Position numbers and translations under genes: made by a program. Shown here piece after piece: positions 56,957 through 64,000 of a stretch of 64,000 nt of DNA. The stretch's first letter is position 1. Every line of letters starts with the position of its first letter. A model generated the notes under the pieces. It was not told where the DNA came from. It did not search any database and worked only from the letters and a program-made list of their open reading frames with translations. Source of the stretch: Marinilactibacillus kalidii (GTDB lineage: Bacteria; Bacillota; Bacilli; Lactobacillales; Carnobacteriaceae_A); the NCBI RefSeq assembly GCF_017599325.1, contig NZ_JAGFVM010000005.1, positions 1-64,000 of the forward strand, written 5' to 3'.

Positions 56957-58294
56957 TTACTGAACTGTTTCTTCACCAAATTCTTCTTTTTCAATCTCTT
57001 CTACTTTTATTTCTTTATTTGAGACTTTAATAAATGGTAAGTAAATCAAGACGGAGACCACGATACAGATCAGTTGGGTTACAACGGCTCCCCAGTCTCC
57101 AGCTGTTGCGATCCACGCACTAAGTAATGGTGGCATCGTCCATGGAATCATTACGACTGCTTTTCCTGCAAAACCAATCGAGGTCAGGAAGTAAGCGATC
57201 GTTCCAGTAACTAGCGGTGTAAGCACAAATGGAATCGCAATAATCGGGTTCAAAACAATCGGTAAACCGAAGATAACAGGTTCATTTACATTAAAGATAC
57301 CCGGGGCAAAAGACAGCTTTCCAATCGAACGGAAGTCTTCTCGTTTACTCCCAATAAAAATCGCAATAAGTAGACCGAGCGTCAACCCAGATCCGCCTAC
57401 TGTCATATAAATATCCCAAAACGGCATGTTGATGATATTCGGAATCGTTTTTCCCGCTTCAAAGGCTTGTGTGTTTTCTGCAATAGCTGCCAGTAAAATT
57501 GGTTCTCTAATGGGTTTAATAATCTGATTTCCATGAATCCCGATCACCCAAAACAATTGAGAAACTAGCATCAATACAAGTAGTCCTGGTAGACCTTGAA
57601 CAATATTTTCAAGTGGTGCTTGAACGAGATTATAGATAATATCGTAAATATGTCTACCTGTAGTCGCATTGATGGCAAAACCAATTGCTGCAACGATGAT
57701 AATCGTGAAGACGGTTGGAATCAGTGCTGAAAAAGAGCGCGACACGTTTGTCGGTACTGAATCTGGCATGGAAATTTTCAGTTTATCTTGTTTACCTAAC
57801 CAGGTATACAATTCAATTGATCCAATCGCTACAATCATGCCCAGAAACAAACCACCTGAACCTGTGTAATCTCTTGAGATCACATTAGCTGCTTCAAAGG
57901 TTTGATCGCCAACAACCACGTTCATGGTTGTCGGAATAATGGCAATATAAGATAAGGCTGCTAGTAAACCTGGAAAGTGGCCTTCCAAGTCATTCAACTT
58001 CGCCATTTCATTCCCAATCAAGAATACTGCACCCAGTGCCATCATATTCATCGTGGCATAGTTCACCATCTGGGAAAGGGGTTTTAATCCTTCTAGCCAT
58101 CCTAACCAACTAATTTGTGCTAGGCCATTGGTACTGTCGAACACCATATTCGAGAAAAGCGTAGCAAAAGCACCTGTGATAATGATCGGCAATAGTAAGG
58201 TGAAAGCATTTTTGATTGCTATGATATATTTATAGCTATTGATCTTGTAAGCTACTTGATTGAGTGTACTAACAAATTTACTATCTTCTAACAT
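56957..58294 (-). CDS. celB: PTS lactose/cellobiose-family EIIC permease
   Basis: A 445-residue EIIC with about 10 membrane helices: KYIIAIKNAFTLLLPIIITGAFATLF, the ELYTWL segment, QLFWVIGIHGNQI, PFWDIYMTVGGSG and GIFNVNEPVIFGLPIVLNPI, the sugar-site motif of the family. Cellobiose or another beta-linked disaccharide is likely, given the adjacent GH1 gene. The EIIA and EIIB partners that phosphorylate the sugar are not encoded next to it, so they must be supplied from elsewhere. It has GGAGG upstream, a cre-like site over its transcription start and a 36-bp palindrome further up. Confidence 0.92.
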   Translation of the reverse strand: MLEDSKFVSTLNQVAYKINSYKYIIAIKNAFTLLLPIIITGAFATLFSNMVFDSTNGLAQISWLGWLEGLKPLSQMVNYATMNMMALGAVFLIGNEMAKLNDLEGHFPGLLAALSYIAIIPTTMNVVVGDQTFEAANVISRDYTGSGGLFLGMIVAIGSIELYTWLGKQDKLKISMPDSVPTNVSRSFSALIPTVFTIIIVAAIGFAINATTGRHIYDIIYNLVQAPLENIVQGLPGLLVLMLVSQLFWVIGIHGNQIIKPIREPILLAAIAENTQAFEAGKTIPNIINMPFWDIYMTVGGSGLTLGLLIAIFIGSKREDFRSIGKLSFAPGIFNVNEPVIFGLPIVLNPIIAIPFVLTPLVTGTIAYFLTSIGFAGKAVVMIPWTMPPLLSAWIATAGDWGAVVTQLICIVVSVLIYLPFIKVSNKEIKVEEIEKEEFGEETVQ

Positions 58295-58317
58295 CCTATT
58301 TCCTCCTCCATTCTATA

Positions 58318-58331
58318 TGTAACGGCTTTCA
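58318..58331. promoter_or_regulatory. cre-like CcpA site at the celB transcription start
   Basis: TGTAACGGCTTTCA matches the CcpA consensus TGWAANCGNTNWCA at all but one position. It lies at the expected start of transcription, where CcpA binding would repress. Confidence 0.6.
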
Positions 58332-58336
58332 AAAAC

Positions 58337-58365
58337 AGTTTAACGTGTTTCTTCATAAATGTAAA
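58337..58365 (-). promoter_or_regulatory. Candidate celB promoter
   Basis: Minus-strand TTTACA and TAAACT are separated by 17 bases, 43 bases upstream of the start codon. It is bounded by the cre-like site downstream and the palindrome upstream. Confidence 0.6.
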
Positions 58366-58367
58366 GC

Positions 58368-58403
58368 TTAATTAAATATTTGTATATACAAATATTTAAT
58401 TAA
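58368..58403. promoter_or_regulatory. 36-bp perfect palindrome, probable GntR-family operator
   Basis: The half-site TTAATTAAATATTTGTAT is followed directly by its exact complement, centred on GTATATAC. The centre resembles GntR/HutC operators (GT-A-TA-C). It lies two bases upstream of the celB -35 and downstream of the GntR gene terminator. Confidence 0.7.
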
Positions 58404-58433
58404 AAAAATAAGCTGCTCATTTTAAATGAACAG
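58404..58433 (-). terminator. Terminator after the gntR-like gene
   Basis: On the minus strand GCTGTTCATTT pairs with AAATGAGCAGC and is followed by TTATTTTTTT. It lies 22 bases after the regulator stop. Confidence 0.85.
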
Positions 58434-58454
58434 CCCGTCTTTTCGTAATAGCCC

Positions 58455-59171
58455 TCAATGATCTTGATTTTCAAATAGCATTTCTACCATATCATATCTA
58501 TGATGTACGATAGAATATTCGACCGGCGTGCCAGTAGTTAGGTACATGATCTTTTCTACTTCTAGAACGGGATCCGTTTCTTTACAGTCCAAGTGAACTT
58601 GATCAAGCGCCGTTGGTTTTGAAGCTCGTACAATTTGACGATTATCTTTAAAGATAATCCCAAGTTCTTCACGGATATACCGATAAACAGAATCATTTAA
58701 AACTTCTTCTGTTATCCCCTTTATCAGGTGAACAGGCATAACGGTATTTTCTAATGAATAGGGTTTACCACCGATAATTCTCAACCGCTGGTAGAAATAA
58801 ACAGGTGTTTCTCGATCGATCAGTAGATGTCGTCTTTCTTTTTCATCAGGAAAGCGAACAGTGAACGTGATGACTTTATTATCTAATTGTGCTTCTTTCT
58901 GAACGGCTGTCGTCAAGCCTACATTATGACCGATTTGTATACTCGTTTGTGCTTTCATCAATGCGTTTCGTTTTATGTACGATCCAGATCCTTGGATGGT
59001 ATAGAGTAGCCCTGCTGCTCGAAGTAAATCTAAGGCCTTTTTGATCGTCACTCGACTTGTAGCAAACTCTTTTGCAAGCGTTTGTTGATCAGGCAATTTC
59101 TCATCGACCGTATAGACATGCGTGTTGATGCGTTCTTTAATTATTTCTGCGATTTCCTTATACTTCGGCAT
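58455..59171 (-). CDS. GntR/HutC-family regulator with UTRA domain
   Basis: A 238-residue repressor. The winged helix-turn-helix spans about 1-68 (YKEIAEIIKERI, LPDQQTLAKEFATSRVTIKKALDLLRAAGLLYTIQGSGSYI) and a UTRA effector-binding domain spans about 85-232 (YFYQRLRIIGGKPYSLENT, VLEVEKIMYLTTGTPVEYS). This family typically binds phosphorylated sugars such as cellobiose-6-phosphate. GGAGG lies about 9 bases before the ATG. It is upstream of celB on the same strand, separated by its own terminator and the 36-bp palindrome, which is its likely target. Confidence 0.9.
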   Translation of the reverse strand: MPKYKEIAEIIKERINTHVYTVDEKLPDQQTLAKEFATSRVTIKKALDLLRAAGLLYTIQGSGSYIKRNALMKAQTSIQIGHNVGLTTAVQKEAQLDNKVITFTVRFPDEKERRHLLIDRETPVYFYQRLRIIGGKPYSLENTVMPVHLIKGITEEVLNDSVYRYIREELGIIFKDNRQIVRASKPTALDQVHLDCKETDPVLEVEKIMYLTTGTPVEYSIVHHRYDMVEMLFENQDH

Positions 59172-59287
59172 ATATCCTACCCTCCTATATTGAAAATCTC
59201 ATTGTCTCATATTTAAAATAGTATCAGATTTTATCAAAAAATACTAGTTTCCGTCCGTCTTGTTGTTCAATCTTTACTAGTGAAAAG

Positions 59288-59330
59288 AAAACAGCCAGAA
59301 AATCCACTAGTAGGATTTCCTGACTATTTA
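59288..59330 (-). terminator. Terminator after the YdjM-like gene
   Basis: On the minus strand AGTCAGGAAATCC pairs with GGATTTTCTGGCT around TACTAGT and is followed by a T-rich tract. It starts a few bases past the stop codon. Confidence 0.75.
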
Positions 59331-59335
59331 TCGTT

Positions 59336-59878
59336 CTAAAACAAATTATGCGCCAGTCGATTCAAATATACAAAAGATAAATCATCTAATCTTAGTTGAG
59401 TTAAATGGTAAAGAATTGCGACTAACGAAACAAAAAAGATTACTTGCTCTGCCAATCCACCGGTAGAATAGTAGATGATTTTAAATCCAGATTGAAAACT
59501 TTTTTTAGAAAATGGCTGTAACCAAGCAATGCCTTTTTTGGAGAATGAATCTTCTATTAGATGTGCTAAGTAGCCGAGGCTAAACCACTGAATCAATTCT
59601 ACTGGAAACGATAGCCACTGAGCGATAATATAGAAAAGATAGGAAATAGCTATCAAACCAACTAGACTATGCGTCAAACCTCTGTGACCAAATAGTCCCT
59701 TAACACCACCACTTACCCCTTTTAAGCGACGACCGATATATGAATTCGGTTCATCTATATCTGGGAATACTGCCCCAACTGCTAATAGGGCCACCCCACT
59801 CATCGTCAATGCTTGCGCTGAATCCATGACAGGAAGCGTAATTGCGAGGGTTGTTGCTAAATGCGTTTTGTATCTCAC
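59336..59878 (-). CDS. YdjM-like integral membrane hydrolase-family protein
   Basis: A 180-residue membrane protein with about four helices. Conserved motifs are MRYKTHLATTLA at the start, GAVFPDIDEPNS, FGHRGLTHSL and GYLAHLIEDSFSKKGIAWLQPF, with the His and Asp residues typical of the metal-dependent YdjM/YvsG family. The enzymatic reaction is not established for the family. It lies about 50 bases after the acyltransferase gene on the same strand, possibly cotranscribed. Confidence 0.85.
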   Translation of the reverse strand: MRYKTHLATTLAITLPVMDSAQALTMSGVALLAVGAVFPDIDEPNSYIGRRLKGVSGGVKGLFGHRGLTHSLVGLIAISYLFYIIAQWLSFPVELIQWFSLGYLAHLIEDSFSKKGIAWLQPFSKKSFQSGFKIIYYSTGGLAEQVIFFVSLVAILYHLTQLRLDDLSFVYLNRLAHNLF

Positions 59879-59931
59879 TGACGGTTTTCTCCTTCACGTT
59901 CATAAAAAATGATGCTTTTTTTGATGAAAAG

Positions 59932-61011
59932 TTATGACGTTCTATTCAATTTTTCATTCAGGACATCTTGGCATTTTGCGATTGTTCTTTTCCATAAACG
60001 CATAAGCACCCAGATCAATACGTAACTCACAAAGCCGACAACGAGAACCATAATCGGAATGGATAAAATCGGAGACGCAAATGTCGTATTGATTCCTTGG
60101 TCCCAAATCAAATCCCTAACAAGAACATGAATCAGGTAAATACCAAATGAATATTTAGAAAAATGTAAAATCAGTTTTTTCACACGGTCTGATAACTCGA
60201 TCGGTTCAATGGTATATTTAAAAAAGACAAATGTTGCAATCGAAGCAAAAAATACATTCGGTGTTAAATATTCGTAGAACAAAGAATACATTACGCCATC
60301 TTGTACCGAGCGGACTGCCGTTCCAATGATCGTGACTGCAAAACCGACCAATCCTAGCAAATAAATGCCGTAGCGCCAGTTCTTTGTCAATTGGATTCGG
60401 TTAAGCACATATCCTGCCATAAAGTATCCTGCATAACCAAGCGTGATATCAACATTCAAGCCATTGTCAACGACGGTCGCAGTTGATCTGACTGGAAACT
60501 GGTTGATCGTCGGAATCAGTATACCTACGACAAAACTGACGAGCAAGAAGTATAAAGCAAGTTGTTTGTCGCGTGTGATCGGTCTAAGAAAAGGTGTCAT
60601 GATGTATACTTCGGTTAATCGGTACAGAAACCATAAGTGAAAGTAGCCTTGAACGATTTCTAGAACCGTTTGGTCTACTTCATCAACGATCGGCTGAGCA
60701 GGTTGTCTGAATCGGCTCATCAATACGTAGACGATAGACCAAAATAGAAAGGTTCGTACGAGCCGCCAAATATATTTTGTATACATGGTTTTTGGTTCGA
60801 TATCTTTTTTTGGATCCAGAAAGAACATCCCGCTCACCATAAATAGGATGGGAACACAAATACGACTGATGCCGTTTAAAATATTCATGAATTGCCATTG
60901 ATAGGTCTCTAATTCATATCGGTGGGTATCTTTTGAGATAACATGGATAAAGATGACCATTACGATCCCCATGATTCTCAGTATATCCGCGAACCAGACT
61001 CTTTGTTTCAT
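59932..61011 (-). CDS. Acyltransferase 3 family membrane protein
   Basis: A 359-residue protein with about ten membrane helices. It starts RVWFADILRIMGIVMVIFIHV, in which the conserved His is the catalytic residue of the family, and has RICVPILFMVSGMFF and LHFSKYSFGIYLIHVLVRD. It probably transfers an acetyl or other acyl group to a cell-surface glycan. No polysaccharide gene is next to it, although a capsule locus lies in the same window. The target is unknown. Confidence 0.85.
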   Translation of the reverse strand: MKQRVWFADILRIMGIVMVIFIHVISKDTHRYELETYQWQFMNILNGISRICVPILFMVSGMFFLDPKKDIEPKTMYTKYIWRLVRTFLFWSIVYVLMSRFRQPAQPIVDEVDQTVLEIVQGYFHLWFLYRLTEVYIMTPFLRPITRDKQLALYFLLVSFVVGILIPTINQFPVRSTATVVDNGLNVDITLGYAGYFMAGYVLNRIQLTKNWRYGIYLLGLVGFAVTIIGTAVRSVQDGVMYSLFYEYLTPNVFFASIATFVFFKYTIEPIELSDRVKKLILHFSKYSFGIYLIHVLVRDLIWDQGINTTFASPILSIPIMVLVVGFVSYVLIWVLMRLWKRTIAKCQDVLNEKLNRTS

Positions 61012-61094
61012 AAGATGATTCTCCTCAACTATAATGTAAAAATATCATATCAGAAAATCCTAAGTAGGACGTATTCATATGTGCTGAAGCAAAA

Positions 61095-61168
61095 GTGACA
61101 ATAAAAAATCTGAAAGCAAGGAGTCTATAACCGTTTTTGCAGACGGTTTTTCTCCCGTACTTCCAGAT
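61095..61168 (-). terminator. Branched terminator after map
   Basis: On the minus strand an outer CTGGAAG/CTTTCAG pairing, an inner GGAG/CTCC and an ACCGT/ACGGT hairpin stack, followed by ATTTTTTATT. It lies about 30 bases past the methionine aminopeptidase stop. Confidence 0.6.
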
Positions 61169-61196
61169 TGAATCTATTCTCATTTTCTGAGTGACC

Positions 61197-61952
61197 TTAT
61201 TCGCCAGCTTGCTTCGTTAAAATTTTTGGTCCTTCTTTTGTAATCGCTAATGTGTGCTCGTATTGACAGCTTAATGAGCCATCTTTAGTACGGGCAGTCC
61301 AACCATTATCGTCCATTTTTGATTGCCAAGTACCTGTATTGATCATCGGTTCAATGGTAATGACCATACCTTCTTTTAATCGCTTGCCTTTTCCAGCTTC
61401 ACCAAAATGCGGAATACTTGGTCCTTCATGAAGCGTCGGTCCAACACCGTGACCAACAAATTCGCGGACAACGGAAAAGCCTTCGGGTTCTACATACGAC
61501 TGGATCGCATGGCCAATATCACCGATACGATTACCGACTTGAGCGGCTTCAATGCCTTTATAGAGTGCGTTTAGGGTGACATCCATCAATTTCTGTACTT
61601 CTTCTGATGCCCCACCTACTGCGTAGCTCCAGCAAGAGTCTGATAAAGCACCATTTAAATTGATGACCATATCCACCTTTATGAGATCGCCTTTATTTAA
61701 TTTTTCATTTCGTGGGAAACCGTGACAAATTTCGTCGTTGACGCTGATACATGTCGCATATTCATATCCCTCGAAACCTTTTTGCTCGGCAGTGGCGCCA
61801 TGTTGCTCAATAATTTTTTCTACATATTGATCAATATCCTTACCTGTGATTCCAGGTTTGATGAAGTTTCTCAATTTCTCATGGATATCTGCTAGCACTG
61901 CACCCGACTGGTCCATTGCTTCAATTTCTCTAGGTGATTTTAAAGTAATCAC
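61197..61952 (-). CDS. map: Methionine aminopeptidase, type I
   Basis: Removes the initiator methionine from nascent proteins. The 251-residue pita-bread fold carries the metal ligands in KVDMVINLNGALSDSCWSY (two Asp), FVGHGVGPTLHEGPSIPHF (His), ITIEPMI (Glu) and QYEHTLAIT (Glu), with ICHGFP providing the substrate-site His. GTG at 61952 is chosen because AAAGGA lies 8 bases before it and gives the usual length; an in-frame start 78 bases upstream would add 26 atypical residues. It is not in an S10/secY context, so it may be a second copy in the genome. Confidence 0.93.
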   Translation of the reverse strand: MITLKSPREIEAMDQSGAVLADIHEKLRNFIKPGITGKDIDQYVEKIIEQHGATAEQKGFEGYEYATCISVNDEICHGFPRNEKLNKGDLIKVDMVINLNGALSDSCWSYAVGGASEEVQKLMDVTLNALYKGIEAAQVGNRIGDIGHAIQSYVEPEGFSVVREFVGHGVGPTLHEGPSIPHFGEAGKGKRLKEGMVITIEPMINTGTWQSKMDDNGWTARTKDGSLSCQYEHTLAITKEGPKILTKQAGE

Positions 61953-62106
61953 ATAATCAGTCCTTTGTTTAAACTTAAAGTCATGAACCATTATACCGAA
62001 AATTTGTTCATTTCGGAACCAAAACTGCATAGTTTTCGGTTATAAAATATTTTTTTAGCTTTTTATCAGCAATCTTTAATGTCGTGTTCGGTTTTAAAGA
62101 AAGTCT

Positions 62107-62712
62107 TTATTCTGATGGATCAATGCCTTGTGATTCAAAAAAATGCATCACTTGATCTCTATTACGCGCATTCTGAGGAACCATTACCACCATATTTTGA
62201 GTCGCCTCATGTTCTTCGAAAAATGGAAACGAATTGGAAGATACACCAATGATGGTTTCAGTGCCTTCTGTATAACGCAGAGCCTCTTCTTCTACTCCGC
62301 TGATATTTATTCCATCTATACTCTGATCCGTTGCAAATTGATTGAAGGATTCTTCTGTCATCAAAATCAAGTCGTACTCTGCGGCCGTTAATTGGGCAAA
62401 GAAACGTTGTGACATTTGACCTTCAGCTGTAACCGTCACAAGCATATCTCCTTCTTCATCTTCTGGATCCATCAACTGTTCCAGATCTGCATTTAGTGTC
62501 TGTGCTTGCTCGGTCGTTATTTGTGGACCTAATACACCTATACTAAATGAAACTTGGGGTTGGCTAAACATCTGTAAAATAATATAGATCACAAACAAAA
62601 TCGCTGCAATCGTTCCAATAACATGCCATTTATAGTATTCCCATAGGTAATCAAGTTTTTCTTTTTTCGTATCGTCAGATTGTAAAATTTCTTTAACTTG
62701 CGTTTTTGCCAT
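62107..62712 (-). CDS. Membrane-anchored protein of unknown function
   Basis: A 201-residue protein. A charged cytoplasmic start (residues 1-28: EYYKWHVIG) is followed by one membrane helix (about 31-50) and an extracellular domain of about 150 acidic residues. That domain contains DLILMTEESFNQFATDQSIDG and IIGVSSNSFPFF. The motif pattern is reminiscent of small ligand-binding alpha/beta folds. I do not recognise a named family, so no function is assigned. AAAGGA precedes the ATG. It is upstream of map on the same strand, 154 bases apart. Confidence 0.7.
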   Translation of the reverse strand: MAKTQVKEILQSDDTKKEKLDYLWEYYKWHVIGTIAAILFVIYIILQMFSQPQVSFSIGVLGPQITTEQAQTLNADLEQLMDPEDEEGDMLVTVTAEGQMSQRFFAQLTAAEYDLILMTEESFNQFATDQSIDGINISGVEEEALRYTEGTETIIGVSSNSFPFFEEHEATQNMVVMVPQNARNRDQVMHFFESQGIDPSE

Positions 62713-62959
62713 TATGATTCAAACATCCTTTTCTTCTAGTTTAATCAAGTTATGATCCGCTTACACTCTATCATAACATGTTCCAAGTTTTGACGAGTGA
62801 ACTTTATATGAAAGTTTTCCTATTTGATTTTGCACAATTTAATTAGTATACTAGTTTAGCTAGAGGCACTTTACTTGATGATTCAAGTATTTTTGCTATG
62901 ATGACATTGTTAAAGAATAACAACTTGCATCAATCAAATAAATGAAAGAGGGAATACAA

Positions 62960-63895
62960 ATGAAAGCCATTGTTATCGAATCATATGGATCAGCAGATCA
63001 GTTAGTCGAAAGAGATGTACCTAAACCAGAAATTACGGAAGATCAGGTGCTTGTAGAATTACACGCGACATCTATCAACCCGGTAGACTGGAAAATGCGT
63101 GAGGGTTACCTTAGCAGCATGATGCCATTTGAGTTTCCGATTATCTTAGGTTGGGACGCAGCAGGTATTATTACAGAAGTAGGCGCAAACGTTACAGATT
63201 TCGCTGTTGGAGATAAAATTTTCTCTAGACCTGCAACAAATCCTCGCGGAACGTATGCAGAATATATTGCAATCGATAAAGAATTACTTGCACCGTTGCC
63301 AGAAAATGTTTCCTTTGGGGAAGCAGCTTCTATTCCACTAGTTGGCGAGACAGCTTGGACTGCGCTTGTTGAAATGGCAGAAATCAAAGAAGGCGACAAA
63401 GTCTTGATTCACGCTGGTGCTGGTGGTGTCGGTAGTGTTGCGATTCAAGTAGCTAAATCATTTGGTGCGACTGTAGCTTCTACAGCTAGTGGCGACAACG
63501 AAGCATACTTGAAAGAACTTGGTGTAGATACATTCATCAATTATAAAGAAGAAGACTTTGAGTCTGTTCTTTCAGATTACGATATTGTCTTCGACACAAT
63601 GGGTGGCGACATTCAGAAGAAAAGTTTTAATGTATTGAAAAAAGGTGGTTCTCTGATTTCTATCACTGACGAACCGGATAAAGAGCTTGCTGAAGAAAAA
63701 GGCATCAAGACTGGCTACTTCTTCTTACAACCAGATGGTAAACGTTTGGCTAAATTAGGTGAACTAATGACAAATGGTCAATTAAAAGCGACTGTTGGTG
63801 AAACTTTCCCATTCACGCAAGAAGGTTTGAGAGAAGCACACCGTTTAAGTGAAACACATCACGCTAAAGGTAAAATCGTGATTAATATTAAATAA
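62960..63895 (+). CDS. NADP-dependent quinone oxidoreductase (zinc-less MDR family)
   Basis: A 311-residue medium-chain dehydrogenase/reductase of the quinone oxidoreductase type. IVIESYGSADQLVERDVP begins the GroES-like fold, ATSINPVDWKMREG and GWDAAGIITEVG follow, and the Rossmann loop is HAGAGGVGSVAIQVAKSFGA. The Cys/His zinc ligands of alcohol dehydrogenases are missing. It probably reduces quinones or enals in the cytoplasm. ATG at 62960 is chosen because GAGGGAA lies about 7 bases upstream and the family N-terminus follows directly. It is monocistronic. Confidence 0.9.
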   Translation: MKAIVIESYGSADQLVERDVPKPEITEDQVLVELHATSINPVDWKMREGYLSSMMPFEFPIILGWDAAGIITEVGANVTDFAVGDKIFSRPATNPRGTYAEYIAIDKELLAPLPENVSFGEAASIPLVGETAWTALVEMAEIKEGDKVLIHAGAGGVGSVAIQVAKSFGATVASTASGDNEAYLKELGVDTFINYKEEDFESVLSDYDIVFDTMGGDIQKKSFNVLKKGGSLISITDEPDKELAEEKGIKTGYFFLQPDGKRLAKLGELMTNGQLKATVGETFPFTQEGLREAHRLSETHHAKGKIVINIK

Positions 63896-63905
63896 CTGAT
63901 CACTA

Positions 63906-63940
63906 AGAGGTCCCCCATTACGGGTGGCTTCTTTTTTTGA
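63906..63940 (+). terminator. Terminator after the quinone oxidoreductase gene
   Basis: GAGGTCCCCC pairs with GGGTGGCTTC (one mismatch and wobble pairs) around ATTAC and is followed by TTTTTTT. The final 60 bases of the window end in TATACT, perhaps the -10 of a following gene. Confidence 0.75.
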
Positions 63941-64000
63941 TGGTTGAGCGAACGCTTTTCTTTCATGTCTTTCTTCCACCCCTATTCTTTGCTATACTGT

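Noticed and set aside
61197-62030. Longer methionine aminopeptidase with 26 extra N-terminal residues
   Set aside because: The extra segment is atypical for the family, while the internal GTG has a good ribosome site and gives standard length.

Overview
The window looks like chromosomal DNA of a low-GC, Gram-positive lactic-acid-type bacterium (Lactobacillales; Carnobacteriaceae would fit, but genus is not decidable from sequence alone). Evidence: AT-rich genes with AAAGGAG-type ribosome sites, a Wzx/Wzy capsule locus ending in an LCP ligase, GW-module cell-wall hydrolases, BglG/LicT antiterminator circuits with RAT sites, cre-like sites and three PTS beta-glucoside loci. No rRNA, tRNA, CRISPR, transposase or phage gene was seen.

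1-30.7 kb is one surface-polysaccharide region, all on the minus strand. In transcription order it starts at 30614: glycosyltransferases, a flippase, wecB, the initiating sugar-phosphate transferase, a polymerase-like protein, a pyruvyl transferase, a fused CMP-sialate synthetase/PseG-like protein, a NeuB-family synthase, more glycosyltransferases, a GT14 enzyme, a second polymerase and a putative sialyltransferase, ending at a strong terminator (12566-12609). A separate unit (12405-6636) encodes two secreted GW-module hydrolases, a LysM glucosaminidase and an amidase. A third unit (6436-2838) carries a nitroreductase-like protein, a second flippase and a GT2. A fourth encodes an LCP protein and UDP-glucose 6-dehydrogenase. 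The gene set predicts a sialic-acid-like (nonulosonate), possibly pyruvylated and glucuronate-containing glycan. No Wzd/Wze/Wzh tyrosine-kinase regulators are seen.

30.8-37.2 kb: a large secreted ExeM/NucH-like nuclease with PhoP-box-like repeats upstream, an AbrB-antitoxin/Doc-like toxin pair whose toxin lacks the usual Fic histidine, a 54-bp inverted repeat, galE and a small hypothetical gene.

37.3-59.2 kb: sugar and phosphorus uptake. There are two LicT/BglP systems, each with RAT antiterminator sites, two 6-phospho-beta-glucosidases and a cellobiose EIIC with a GntR regulator. Between them lies an ABC transporter-GDPD-YdcF operon, again with Pho-box-like repeats. A two-gene module, a RelA/SpoT-like toxSAS toxin with a Panacea-domain antitoxin (46579-48008), sits between two 95-bp direct repeats that each contain a terminator. 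A P1B-4-type metal ATPase faces its likely ArsR-family regulator.

59.3-64 kb: ordinary genes, namely a YdjM-like membrane protein, an acyltransferase, methionine aminopeptidase, a membrane-anchored hypothetical protein and a quinone oxidoreductase. The most interesting items are the toxSAS-Panacea cassette between terminator-bearing repeats, the unusual sialate pathway, the GW hydrolases embedded in the capsule locus, and two putative Pho-regulated operons.
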